From assembly GCA_014607495.2 (NCBI GenBank), contig CP053160.1:7130001-7194000 (forward strand): a stretch of DNA of 64,000 nucleotides. Reading direction: 5' to 3'. Below, piece by piece: positions 1 through 12,250 of this stretch (the stretch's first letter is position 1; every line of letters starts with the position of its first letter). The translations under genes and the position numbers were made by a program. The DNA is from Carposina sasakii (lineage: Eukaryota > Arthropoda > Insecta > Lepidoptera > Carposinidae). The notes beneath the pieces were generated by a model, which saw only the letters and a program-made list of their open reading frames with translations, made no database searches and had not been told where the DNA came from.

Positions 1-193
1 GCGAAAGTTTATCAGTATGGGTGGATGGATGTTTGTAACTCTTTCACGTAAAAACGGCTAGAGCGATTTTAATAAAACTTGGGTATGGAGTTAGCTGACA
101 CCTTGGATTAACACATAGGCTACTTTTTATCCCAAGGGAAAATATTTTTATTTCGACATTTTGTATTTTCTGCAGTCCGCAGGCGTCCACTAG
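1..193 (+). mobile_element. Helitron-like element, 3' portion (cut by window edge)
   Basis: The stretch runs from a GCGAAAGTTT...GGATGGATGTTTGT segment through 'acggctagagcgattttaat' to a CTAG terminus at 190-193 followed by T. The order 'ggatgttt / ctctttcacg / cgattttaat / tcccaaggga / gtccactag' is a common non-autonomous Helitron of Lepidoptera. The 5' end lies outside the window. It has no coding capacity. Confidence 0.6.
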
Positions 194-1228
194 TCGATAA
201 TAAATAACTTAATAAATATTAGGGTCGTTTTTGCTAACGAGCAGATAGCCTATCTGAAGGATAAAATTGATACTATCTCTATCTAGAACAAATTTTAGAG
301 AAAAACATCATCTTTATCCTTCAAGTAGGGGCTAAAGGAGGAGTAAGAAAAAATCGGCTCCTAAGCATTTTTCAAAAGTTTTCACGAACCAAGAAACATA
401 AAATTTACATATTCTACCACCGAAGAGCTAACGCCTAAGGACGACTTGCTTGTTTAAATCTAGATTTAAGAAAAATCGAGAATAAGCTAACACGACAGCT
501 CTTTCTATTTTTATGTGCAATGCAAGACGGCATCCTGCGTAATTACAACGAAAAACAAACATTGGATGAATTTGACAAATATTCCATACATTCTGCTGTC
601 AAATGTCATTCAACAGTCTTACTTAACTTTAGCATTTGCTGCAAGTGGACCTATTAACTATCGGCTATAATCGCACATGTATCGTGCTCGACAACGACGG
701 TGGGGTGGGACCTATGCAGAAACAACTTCAATTCTACGTGATACTATTGCATGAAGCACTAGCACCTTATCAATATCATTTAAACGAGCTAAAAACGACG
801 ATGAAAGTCTTTAGAAAAAGCGATGGAAATCTCTCGAGACTCAGGGTCGTGGCATGTTCCGGGAGCAAGCATTATCAGATCAAATATTTCAGAAGTTATC
901 ATGGAATTTTAAGAAATGTACTTTAACTAACATTATAATAAGCACCAATGTAAAATATTGTGTAACAAGGTACGAGTAGGTATTCTAAATAGATTATTTG
1001 GAATAGCAAATGGACAAGAATTTTATTTCGATACAAATCAATTCCCCTAATCGTTTGTCGAAGGGAACAGTAAATTTTAAAGCAATTAGCAAATTGGCCG
1101 GGGTCCGAAATCGCGACAAGTAGAGTCGCGAGCCAATAGACTTAAACTTGTTAGTTAAAATGGTATTGGGGCTGATGTTGTATCAGTTATTACGATAAGG
1201 GTGTATTGATGTGATTTATTATCTCAGG
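194..1228. other. Gene-free AT-rich stretch, nothing recognised
   Basis: An open frame of 96 codons with a non-ATG start lies at 636-926 (+). It has no recognisable domain, splice sites or codon bias, so I do not call it a gene. No repeat hallmark was identified here. Confidence 0.4.
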
Positions 1229-1372
1229 AGTTGAGCTAGCAACTTGTCACTCATCATTTAAACTTGTCCCCTTAGCTATGCTAAACGTGGCTGTTGTATT
1301 TCCTTTATGATACTAACAGTTCTGGCTACCTCATTACGAGTGCACAGTCGTGTCCATAGATATATAGGTATA
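1229..1372 (+). repeat. Dispersed repeat U, copy 1
   Basis: It resembles 54111-54252 in the same orientation. Shared landmarks in order are 'gagctagc', a tgtCACTcat-like word, 'cccttagc.atgctaaa.gtg' and 'ctggctacc'. The copy is strongly diverged and its ends are unclear. The family is non-coding and I cannot name it. Confidence 0.4.
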
Positions 1373-1453
1373 TGACGTGATTCAATTAAATTTTTTATTT
1401 ATCATTTATAATGTTTAAAGATGAAACGATCAACCATATGCTAACGGATTATA

Positions 1454-1713
1454 CAGGGTGTAACAGAAAGGGTATGTTAAGCGAAAAGCTGTATAAATAG
1501 CCCACTATAGAGAACCTATTTCCAAAATTTGAGACTCGAAATCACATTTTTATTTTTCAAGATTGTATGAAAATTCCTGAGATATTTAAAAATTCTCCAT
1601 ACTATCGGTAAAAATAAACATGTGATTTCGGATCTCAAATTTTGTGGAAAGGTTCTCTATAGTAGGCTATTTACATAGCTTTTCGCTTAACATACTCTTT
1701 TTGTTACACCCTG
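1454..1713. mobile_element. Palindromic MITE, family W copy 1 (TA target)
   Basis: The element begins CAGGGTGTAACA and ends TGTTACACCCTG, with TA on both sides (1452-1453 and 1714-1715). The arms are nearly perfect inverted repeats of roughly 100 bp: the words 'gttaagcgaaaagct', 'agagaacc' and 'aatcacatttttattt' recur as reverse complements in the right half. TA target duplication and lack of coding capacity fit a Tc1/mariner-type non-autonomous MITE. Related copies lie at 34640-34850, 53336-53503 and 61524-61735. Confidence 0.8.
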
Positions 1714-1715
1714 TA

Positions 1716-2423
1716 TTAATGGAGAAGTGTTTTTATAAATTTATCTTACTCAAGATATTATATATTATAAAATTATTAATAAAGAAAATAAAATAATATA
1801 TTGTAGTAGGTTACTTTGAATTTTTTAATATAATATGTACATAACTACATTTCTTTACTTGAAGGTATATATCAAAGAAGAAAGCTTGTGGATTGATAGT
1901 ATAGGTAAGTCTTTTAAATCTTACATTTTATTTGGTGAAGGGGTTTTTTCAGATAAGAGGGTGCGTCCTAGACCATAAAAATGTCTTCTTTCAATAGCAT
2001 AGTTTATAAGGATTTATATAATCTCTCTTATGACACTCATATTGCTCATAAGTACGCAATACCCTATGTAGCGCCTTTCGAGAACTTACAAAGAGTATGT
2101 TAATATCACATTTGCAATTAAGATCGCATGCAACGCCCACCAGGGTACGCCATTGTCTCGTGCGAATTGACTCTATAAATTAAAAAAGTGTCATTTCAAC
2201 ATATTGTCCGGTGTCACGGTTATGGATCATCCATTCTTGGTGTATGCATGACTTTCTACTAACGATACCACTTGTAAAAAGCGGGTGGGGCTGTGTCGGG
2301 GCAATTGGTTTTAACTGACTCATGTTAGCGAATGAGTAAAAGATTGAAATGAAAACGTACGCTGTTTTAATTCAGATAATAGCATAAAATACATAGTATT
2401 TTTGTCACTTTCTGGTAAAATAG
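1716..2423. other. Gene-free stretch
   Basis: AT-rich sequence with a few mixed-composition words and no supported gene, RNA or repeat. Confidence 0.4.
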
Positions 2424-2547
2424 CAGCCGCCCACGACTTAGGGGCGTTGTATAAGCCGGGCAGGTTGTTGTATTCCTTCCTTGGAAATGGGCCAACACTA
2501 ATTTCGTAGGAGATTAGCGGATTGCTTTATAATATTAGTAAGATATA
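2424..2547 (-). mobile_element. Degenerate Helitron-like fragment
   Basis: It starts with 'gccgcccacgact', a decayed reverse complement of the Helitron 3' end, and ends with GCTTTATAATATTAGTA, the reverse complement of the typical 5' start TACTAATATTATAAAGC. Inner words 'aagccggg' and 'gattagcg' match the better copy at 53122-53312. Confidence 0.5.
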
Positions 2548-3483
2548 AATACTGTAAATTACACTTATTTTTGTATAAATCAATCGATATTCAAACCAAA
2601 AAATCTGAATAGGACCTTTGACAGTTATCCATCCCTCCCCCGCCGCCCCGCTTGACCCCGATGATGAATGAAATATTTACACCACATTTTTGAAGACTAA
2701 TAGTTTTTTAATTATTAAGGTACGAATCTTCAAACTACTATGTTTCGGCGCGATTTTAAAGACGTTGTCAAAAAATCTGTCACGAATGAGAGTATGATAA
2801 AGTATTTTTGGGTAAAATTTAATATATTCGTATACAATGGTAACTGTATGCATAGTCCGAATGTAGTCGTTTATGATAACGTATACAATGATGCATAGTC
2901 TGAGCATTTTTTGTGTATTCTACTTACCAAAATGGGACAATATATGGTGTTGCCTCAATTTACTTCCATCTTAATACATATTAATTCTATTCTGTCAAAT
3001 CAGTTTTTGTATCAGAGAGAACTGGGTTACGAACATGGTTTATAAGACGTAGTAAAGAATTCTTCTGTCTATAACAGAAGATAGCAGTTACTTCAACTAA
3101 AAAAGCACCTATTAAAGTAGGTGATAAAAAATAAAATTACTAATCTACTGACCATAGAACTCGGATCGCAATTTCATTAGCTTCCATCGCTTAACGGCCA
3201 AATTTCTGTGTAAAAGTTGGCAATCTTTCCGTAGAAAGTTGTGTTTGAGCGGTGAGAATCGACAGAAGAATGTAATAAGGCGCAGGTGCCGCGTTCTTTA
3301 TTGGATTTCACACGTTCCCGACCTGCTGGGTCCGGGACATTCTTGCCCAACTCTTGCTTAACTAATAATTCGTGTTCGAAATTATATCGATCAAGAAATA
3401 TGGCTTTCAAATGGGTTGGAGAAATGCGATCGAACACAAGTTGTCGCATATTTTTCGTGTAAAATCCCAGCTAAATCGGGTAT
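2548..3483. other. Gene-free stretch
   Basis: Short open frames occur on both strands (for example 3177-3449, minus, 90 codons), but none has a recognisable domain. No repeat hallmark seen. Confidence 0.35.
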
Positions 3484-3519
3484 GGTAAACTGTTTAATAA
3501 TTATGTTAAACAGTTTACC
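3484..3519. repeat. Perfect 14-bp hairpin
   Basis: GGTAAACTGTTTAA and TTAAACAGTTTACC are exact inverted repeats separated by an 8-nt loop (taattatg). The stem is perfect. It is not followed by a T-run in either direction, so I do not call it a terminator. It could be a footprint of a small inverted-repeat element or a protein-binding dyad. Confidence 0.85.
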
Positions 3520-3659
3520 TTTGGAACATTATTCACGAACAATCAACTCACTTAATTCCATACACCGTGAATACTGCATTTACTTTCTATTTATAGAAAT
3601 AATAAAACAAATATGTAAATTGAATTCATTCGTGCAGAAGGTCAAGATTTCGCCGGTGA

Positions 3660-3870
3660 AAAAATAGAGTAGACCGTCTGCCGTGTCACGAGGTCGCTCG
3701 AGTGCCGATGAAAGGAAAAGTAGTCGCCGCCGTGGGCAGACCGTGTCAATGACACATGCAAATTCGAACACCACCGCCGTGGCAGGTCATCGAACCCTCC
3801 ATTCAATGACTGTCGAAAGTTATCCCCATAGTAGCCTACGCCCGACTCCGTGGCCTGCCACGGGAATTTA
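3660..3870. other. GC-richer patch with nested palindrome
   Basis: This block is clearly richer in G+C than its flanks. It contains CCGTGGCAGG (3777-3786) and its exact reverse complement CCTGCCACGG (3854-3863). It also contains the tight palindrome CCGTGGC-CT-GCCACGG at 3848-3863. A 62-codon open frame crosses it, without recognisable domains. It may be a regulatory patch; the function is unknown. Confidence 0.35.
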
Positions 3871-6800
3871 ACGCCTAAAACTACCCATAAATAAAGCTAA
3901 CTTACCTTGCAATCGCTCAACCGGACCCAAGGAGAGCACTGAATTATGTGTCTAGGTTCTTCGCTTCGATATTGAAATAGCTAATTTGAGCAGAATTGAG
4001 ACTTAAACGCGAGCGGGAAGGATGATTGTCGAGCGGTTTGTGTCTGCATCCAACAGATGCGGCAGAAACACGAGGTGCGTCTGGCCATTGTATTATTAGC
4101 ATTGCGAATTTCGACAAGCGCTCACTCGACGCTAGACGTCCGTAAATACAAACGGACGATATGCAAATCCCACTTGTCGTGGGGCAGGGGCAGTATTTGC
4201 ATGGCTTGTTGTCTCTACCATCAAGAAAGATGTTATTCGAGTGCCGCTTACGGATCCATGTAAAACAGTGAAAAATTTCGCACATATTCAGAATCAACAC
4301 GATATCCTGTTCCAACAAATGCGCCGCTTATATCGTCAACACCCTATGTGATTATGTTTGTAATACAAGCGTGTAATAATATATGGGAAGAGTATACAAT
4401 CTGTCGCCGAGATAAGTGCCGCCCTTGTCGTCGGGCATAAAAAGTCAGAAATGACCCAAATTGCCATGAAATATCTTCGGAGCGTGTTATCACGCGTTAT
4501 TGTTGACCTAATCTTTAGGATGACGTCAGGGTACGCTGCAGCCTCCGAGGTCAGACAATGTGCAAACTTCCAACAGGTATCGTGAACAACTAATATAAAA
4601 GTAAACAGTTTTCTGTTAGATTACAAACTGTAAATTGCAAAGCGGGTAAAAGATTTAGTTTGTATTTTCGGTTATGTTTCTACTCAAAATCTAAACTAAC
4701 AAAGATAATTGGATAACAGGACAGTATAAAATAACGACATAGCAATAAAATAAGGTGACATTTAATACAGCCCTATTCAAGTTTGTCATATATTACTAAC
4801 TACGTAATTCTCATAATGAAATAATATGATCGTATAGAATTTTCCACATTTACCAATACAAGCAAATAAACCGGTTTTACGAGAGAAAAATATCAGGTAT
4901 CTGGAGCAGGCATGAAGTAATCGATATGCACTATCGATCTGAGTATTTATTGCTGAAGTCATCCCGGCACAGTCACCTGATACAACCTTATCAGATGATA
5001 CTCGCGTGTAATTTAAACGATAATCCATAAACCAGTTCTGCGATTTTATGCGAAGCATTTTGAGCATTAATGCTCATCTCTTATATTAAATTAATATATC
5101 TCTTATAGTAAATTAGATTTGGGTCATTTGGAAAGTCCACCTGTCTAACGTTATGCCGCTCAAGAGTCAATGACTGAACTCTATTAGAAGAGTTACTGGC
5201 GCACTCAGAAACGTTTAAGGTGACTCCATGCTCAATAATAAAGATTTAAAAAGCTTGCTCTCAGAATCACTCATTACTGTCGTTAGGATACATTTGTATG
5301 ACGTTATTCAATCAGTTTAATGGTAATTAGCTGGATACTTATTATTGAAATTTTCTGAGTACGGCTTTTGACCATAAAGTGGCCGCATTTTTCTAAGTTT
5401 TTGACATCGCTTCATCATTACTCGAGGCTTTTTAGATCTCTAGGTCGCAGTAGCATTCGGTGAAACCTACATTGCGAGTATGTTTGTTTGACCAATCTAA
5501 AGATTTTTATTATAATACGGTATGAGTAGGCATGTCACTTGTGGGGATCTGTACCTACTCTTTTCACTATAACACTATTGAGTTCTTCCAGATACGGACG
5601 CCCATTGGTAATTTATTTTATATCCTTTGCTACCCAGTGTAAATCACGTACAAGCGTGTTTCGAAACTTAGTAACATGAAGTTCGCTAGGCAAGTCGCTA
5701 AGCTAGCATATTAGGCGTGGAGCGCACCATGCGATAGGTGCGGCGCAGACGTGGCCAGCGCTGGCCGCATTCCTCTCAGTTGAAAGCCACGCGGCATCCG
5801 GCAAAATTACCAACACCCGACGAGACGTGGAAAATCTATTTATTATGCATTAGCGTGTAGCATCGTTGCCGATTAGTCACCATTTTGTCGTGCCGTCAGC
5901 TGACGCCATCGCTTTGATTTTTAGGTTGCAACTATTCTGCACATTGTTCTGATTCTCAAGGAATTTGGGTGGGGTTGCGCAAATTATACATCGTTTCTTT
6001 ATCCAGTTAGCCTATGAAGTTATACAGATATATATTTCACATGTAAAGGGGTGTTATGAATACAATGGAAATTATTTCAGAGTTATTCTAGATTGCTATT
6101 AAAATCTGTCCCAGAGCTTTGTCAGTCACGAGTGCATCAGGTGCACCATGGGCAGGTAAGGTTGACTTTAGATTCTTAAAGTTATTCGAACCCACCAAAA
6201 CCGTATATTACTCCTCCTATGTAGTGACTCACACATTTAAATTAGTTTCTATAGGTACAATTTCTCCTCAAATAATATCTCGTTAAAACATGACCTGCTT
6301 TTATAATAAGGATTTTACAAGCTTCGTTAGGTATTAATCGCAAATATTTAATTGATTTACTCCACCTTTTATAGCTTAGCAATACAGAACTGAGTTCAGG
6401 TAGAACCAGAAAACCTATAAATGATTTTGTGTTAGTAATAAATCTGCTATCAATACTCCATTGGCAATAATGATAAGCAGCGCATAGATAACGGTTGCAA
6501 AATTTTATGATCAATGACGCACGTTTCATAAACTGTGCCATAAGCATACAAAGAATGCTTTTTTGATAACAAAACCATAGTATAGTTATTCTCTTATACT
6601 ACTATTCTCTTTATAGGTACTAGAATTAAACCGAACAACAGCTTAGTTTGAGCTATAAATATTTAAAGGGAAATCTGCAGTGTCCCAAAGGCCTTCCCAA
6701 AGGAAATCTTTGCGGTTCAAAGGCTGGATTTATCGAGACACAATAGCTGTAGACTAGAAAAGCAGGTGCATATTATTCAAACATACCGGTTTAAAAAAAA

Positions 6801-6948
6801 TACAAATGTAGATACTAGTACGAGTATATTCTCTATGTCTAATCGACCTGTATCTTTATATTACTTTAAGCACATAAATTAATGTGATAAAACATCAGAA
6901 ATGCATAATCAGTACCACCGATAAAACCTATGTCTTATACAAACACAT
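3871..6948. other. Gene-free stretch with scattered palindromes
   Basis: No supported gene. It includes a full CRE-type palindrome TGACGTCA at 4521-4528, and a GC-richer patch near 5710-5800 containing the 14-bp palindrome GGCCAGCGCTGGCC (5753-5766). Open frames of 68-124 codons (for example 3944-4318 minus and 6242-6547 minus) carry no recognisable domain. Confidence 0.35.
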
Positions 6949-7110
6949 CAGCCTATTCATCATCATATCCACTGCTGGACGTATCCCTCCTAGGCACGCC
7001 GCCGCAAGGCTACTACCATAGTGGGGTTTTTGCCCATAGTCATCACACTGGGCAGGCGCGGGTTGGTTGTACCACTGTATAGGTATTACCACGCTACTGC
7101 CCAACTCCCA
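6949..7110 (+). repeat. Lepidopteran interspersed repeat R, copy 1
   Basis: It carries 'tcatcatcatatccactgct', 'ggacgta', 'gcacgccgccgcaaggct' and 'gcccatagtcatcac'. These match, in the opposite orientation, landmarks at 33700-33805 and 35225-35392, and in the same orientation 63846-63925. This family is widespread in moth and butterfly intergenic DNA. It is probably a retroelement 3' end but has no coding part here. Confidence 0.6.
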
Positions 7111-10100
7111 AAAACCCTTAATTGCATCGTACGATACCCACGCAGTCATGGGGATGGTGCTATTCCACTCTGCCGATACCACACAAAACTAAAAGTTCAA
7201 ATTAATTGTTGAATGAAAGACATACTTTACGCGTAGCAATTCCGTGAGCTTTCTACACAATGTTACATGCATTTGGCTTCAGTAATATTAAGAAATGTAA
7301 AGCAGGCACATAATGAGGTTTCGCATCGAGTGTAGTTGAGGATTTATGTCTGTATTTACGCTACCCTAATTAGGTAGGTCTTGGAGGCAAAAATAAATAA
7401 TCAGCCAGTACTGCATTGTGGTCGGGATGAGAGTTCGCAATTGCAGCAGAGGTCATTGTATAACACGAAGTAATAGTATCTTTTTAGTGTAGTAGGAGTG
7501 TAGTTATTTTTGCCCTTCGTTCGGAGCTAATAATGCGAAAGCTGCAATAGCAGATATTATGCCGTTTAAATATTTTATTAGGCTGGTATTTTATAAATAG
7601 ATCCTCTTTTAGATAACTCTGTTACTTGTTAACATTCGTGACTTAAAATATGTAATTTCACGTCCTAAGCATAGAACACTGACAGATATACCTATAGTTA
7701 GATATTAATCTGACTATGTGAAGGGTGATATGTATAAGCCAAGAGAGGCTTTATATTTTCGGAAAACATACCCAGATCAATTTCAATTCAAAAACTTCTT
7801 ACAAAATACTCGCCTTCATGATACAATAACTGTACTAGATGTTGATTGAATGAAATCTATTCGAGTAAGAAATGTAATAATGTATAATCCGTGTACTTAA
7901 GCCGCCTCGTTAAGACGTTCAACTGTTATTCTACCCGCACTATGCGAGATAAAGCTGACTCTGTAAATGAACGGCTGCTGAGATAACTTTTGCGCGAATT
8001 TTTTGTCTGTCTGGCGCGCAGGTGTCTTCGTACACAAGCCACGAGACGAACAGACGATGCTTTATTTTTTCCGAACCGCGTTCGACCTTACCTCGAATCC
8101 ATTGTTTGTTCTTTTTTCAACTCATCGCGTCTCCAGATTGTGGTTCGTACCATATTACCTTGATGTTCTTTGCAATTTACAGCAGTCACCGAAATCCTAT
8201 ATGCAAAACGACTTTGTGCTGCTTCATATATTTCACCGTTATCTTAACCTAAACCATCTATGTTCTTTCTTTACATTTTATGCGCGTTAAAATTTCAAAG
8301 TACACACCGACACAAGTTTATTACATTAATTCCCAACACTCCCAAGTCAAGAATCAGTGCCATTATTTTGTATAACGGGTAATGAGCCATAACAAGGTAT
8401 TTATTTAACGGCCCTTCGTTTACGCTGCTGGGCGGAATGAATGACGAGATTCCCAAGAAGAAATGAAATGACAGGTGTTATTCAGGGTCTTCAAACAAGA
8501 TTGAATTTGGACAATCAAATTGCGAAAATAATGCGCATACAAACTAAGTTTTATTAGCAAAACAAAACCGGTTATTTCATCGGATTACAAATTGAAATTG
8601 GCATAATTCGAATATTGTTTTCGAAATGCTTAAATTGTTGCTGTCGTCAATATCGGTTCATTCATCTGGTTCGATTAAAATGCTTCCGAATTCCGATCAA
8701 CAATCAATCAGATGACTGACAGTCATATGGTGACCCAACTGGTAACCCTAGACCGGTAGGGCCTCACACAGGCCTCTGATTGGTCCCGTTATGTTGCGGT
8801 CATCAGTCCGCGCGGAACGGGTCCCACCGAGAGGGGCCTAAAAAGCCGTGTATGCCGCACACGCACGTCAACACTAGCTCGACGTCTAAAGACGTCTTCC
8901 GGACGTCTATTGTGAGTATCATAAAAGGAATAATTTATTCCGTAATATGAATAGATACATGTTGATTAACTGGCCTGCTAACGGCTTAAATCATCGAGCA
9001 ATCATTGAAATAACTAAATATTGGATTAAAGTATTAAAATTTATACATGTGTATTCTCTAAAGTAAATGACAAAAAAAAAATCTAAACTAGATGGATATC
9101 ATGGCGTTATACTGGGACATGTCCTGGATAAAAAAAACCACGCGTGTAACCTAGCTCATCTGGTTTAGTGTCAACGTAACTGTCTATTTAATTGGAACAA
9201 TAATTTATTTTATTCTAACGGTAGTGGGTGTACCACGTGTAATGGTAAAAAAATACAGATTTTTATAAGACAGTCATTGATCTTTGTAATGCTATAGATA
9301 TACGAATGACTGGCACGAGCCAGTGAACTTGGATGTTGAAGCCATTGGTCGAAGTTGGCGGTTGTTGGTAGATCCAAATTTCGCACCATATAGACACTGA
9401 TCAAACGTTGGAAGGTGTTGGCGAAACCCTGTTTCCGCACCCATGGTATGCGTGATTAGCAAGCATTCCAACATGAATATTTATGCTGAATTATTTGAAT
9501 TCACAATTTTCTTGTTTATTGAATGCATAAGAGATAACTGTTTATATAGTTATCGTAAATTCTAACATAATAACAGACAATTAGCTTTCAAAAGTTCAGT
9601 TTTACCATTGATTATAGTTAAACATTATCCCACCAAACTTTTTTATTATAATCAGCTAAAAAGAAGTCTAATTAGTTATAGTGGTACTACACAAAGAGCA
9701 AATACTTACCACACAATGGCGGCAATCACAGTAATTAATTGTGATCCTCTCCATTATAATACTGATGGTGGTATACGGGCACGGGCGAGGGGAGAGCCAA
9801 GACCTGCTATTAATAATTTATGAAAACATAACATAGCGCTGTTAACGCGTGCGCTCGGGCAATTATCGACCGACTAGGAATAAATAGGAGAATCAATAAT
9901 GGCGAGGAAGTTAGTGTTGAAACCGTACAGATTTGGGTATATTGATTATAATTAATATCTTTTATAAATATATAGATACAAGCATTATAGTTATGGTACG
10001 ACCCAAACAAATTCTAATTAAGTTCATCGTGAAAAAATATATAACTTATAGAATAGTAGCCTATGTCTTTCTCCGTACTCCGAACTATTAGGCATATCTA

Positions 10101-11283
10101 TTCAAAATTTCAATAAGACTGATTGAGTAAATAAAGAGTAAAGAACAAGTAACTAACAAACAAATTATAATATTAGTTGGGATTATAGCTACCTACCATA
10201 CGGGTATTACTTCTCATACACATACATTTAACTAGTCACAGGATAGCCCGATACCAATGGCGCGGAAAGCAAACATTGCATATAGTCAAATTAAAAATGG
10301 TACTCGTTCAGTATTTCAGTATTTGCCTGGCTGTCACTTCCACCCTGTATATTTGCCGAGATAAGTCAACTCAACAGTTCCTATATCAAGTCACTGGTTG
10401 CTATACATTTTTTCCAATTCAATTGACTGTGGAAATTGATATTGATCGACTATTCATTGTTGGCTATTGGCTTGGTCATAAAGTTATTCTTCTAGGCTTA
10501 TATTTGCCACAAAGAATATATCTATCTAAACTATAAAAATTTTATATCGGGATAAAATCTTTTAGATTGTCATTGTTGTAGGTTTCGTTAGAATTTCACT
10601 AACTCTGTAGTAGGTACTGACATTTAATTAAATAAAGTTAAATATGATAATAAGAACAACGTAGTTAGTTTTCTAAATGATTAAAATGTTACATCGTGGC
10701 CAATCTCATGGAAAAAAATCAACTTTTTTTTACTGCCCACGTTTGACCTTATTCTCATACTCGTATTTACGTTTGTCCAGATCCAATGCAGGTTGTTTTG
10801 TGCCCAGTTCAGTCCATGAATAAATGAAGAAATAAGTTTGTTTTAAGAGCCTGCAATTAGGGCCCGTGTACATAATCGTAAAAGGAATGGATAGTTCTTA
10901 TCGCACCCTTAGACCAGAAAATGGGTTTACCTTAAGGTGTTTTAATTAAGTGGAAAAGGGAGGGTGTACCGCCCTTTAGGGTGGAACGTGTTAGACGCAC
11001 GTAGAATGCAAATTATTATTAAGCCCAGTTTAAATTTACGCGTGTTCTGAATAGTAGAGGTGAGTAATATTTTGGTGTAGGCTGCGCCTTAAATTATTGA
11101 GACGTCGACATACTCGTATAACTGCAACATAAAATAATCGGAAATTTGTAGTATGTACGTATGAAATGATGTGAGGAGTATATTTCATGAACAATTTAAT
11201 AACTATGATTACATACTTTATATATAAAGTCAAGATTTTTGCTTGCATTGAATTAAGAATCATTTTACCTACATATTATTTAT
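7111..11283. other. Gene-free stretch with one GC-rich patch
   Basis: About 4.2 kb without a supported gene. The most distinctive part is 8740-8910, a CpG-containing GC-richer patch that ends with three GACGTC palindromes. Open frames at 8003-8290, 9608-9823 and 10276-10536 (+) are 70-95 codons long and unrecognised. Confidence 0.35.
8881..8907. promoter_or_regulatory. Triplet of GACGTC palindromes with helical spacing
   Basis: GACGTC occurs at 8881-8886, 8891-8896 and 8902-8907, start to start 10 and 11 bases, about one DNA turn each. GACGTC is the core bound by some CREB/ATF and XBP1-type bZIP proteins. That this is a regulatory site is an inference; no adjacent gene is visible. Confidence 0.35.
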
Positions 11284-11384
11284 TGAATTGTATCAGGCGT
11301 CACTATTCGGAAGTTCAAATCTCTATTGAGGGATCGCCCGCCACCGGGCCCTATACCCTCCGCTGACCCTCATATTATTTAAAA
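11284..11384 (-). repeat. Dispersed repeat V, copy 1
   Basis: The reverse complement contains 'cagcggagggtatagggccc' and 'ggtggcgggcg', which match 'ggcggagggtatagagccc' and 'ggcggtgggcg' at 36545-36580. 'ttcggaagttcaaa' in this copy recurs at 59716-59729. It is non-coding and the family is unknown. The word 'gttcaaatc' resembles a weak Pol III B-box, so a SINE is possible. Confidence 0.45.
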
Positions 11385-11724
11385 ACTAATCCAACATATT
11401 ATTTATTCTTATTGGATTATTATTAGACTCTGGGAGACCATGCTATTCGTGTGAGCTGATACCTATAGGAAATTTATGAAGTTCGTAACTTTAAGAGCCA
11501 TTTTGATATCCTCATAAATCTGTGACAATTTAAAATGGAAAAAGGTATGAAGGACGTGTCATAAAAATACGAAAATTCAGAGCCTGGCTGCAAATAGCGT
11601 ATTGAATGCATAAGTTCTAAAACGACACTATCTACTGTTATGCCGACACCATAATTCGCGGCCAATGAAAATTACTAGAGACTATGCAAAAAAAACCCTA
11701 ATCTTTAGAGGTAGCCCGTATGTA
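11385..11724. other. Gene-free stretch
   Basis: A 63-codon unrecognised open frame (11474-11665 minus) and AT-rich sequence only. Confidence 0.35.
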
Positions 11725-12250
11725 TGCGTTACTTTGACCTTAAGTACTCGTTACTATCGTATCGTTACCGTACTCGTTACTTCTGATACCGCATATGATA
11801 TAGTATGTAGTATGGCAACGAGTCGATTCAACGTGAACTGTCGACGTAATATACCAAATTTGCAATGAAATTTAGAAAATTTTAACCACAAACTTAAATG
11901 ATATGACAAAAAAAATAGAAAAAAAAAAAAATACTTATAGTACCTACTTTAAACAAACCTAATCACCATTCTTTGAAATAAGCGATTTAAATGAACCGCA
12001 TCATTTATTTACTTTACACGGACTTGACGGCATTACAGTAAAACCAAGGTACCGTCAAGTTTATAGGTAAATCATGCGCATTGGTAGAACATACGATTAA
12101 AAACAAACGTATCAATACACCAGTTGCGATCCGGAACAGTGTATTATACGAAAAATACCCATGATACGAAACATGCGAGTAACGAGACGAATTACCTTTG
12201 TAACGTTTCGTTACTCGGTACTCGATGCAGTACCCGTTACTCAGTAAAGA
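11725..12250. repeat. Region rich in TCGTTAC / GTAACGA motifs
   Basis: CGTTAC or its complement recurs near 11727, 11746, 11761, 11774, 12177, 12197, 12204 and 12237. The left cluster is read as CGTTAC. The right cluster mixes both strands, including GTAACGTTTCGTTAC. Such subterminal motif clusters at both ends of a ~500-bp unit are typical of non-autonomous DNA transposons, but no clear terminal repeat or target duplication is visible. A long A-run lies between the clusters (11907-11932). Confidence 0.35.
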
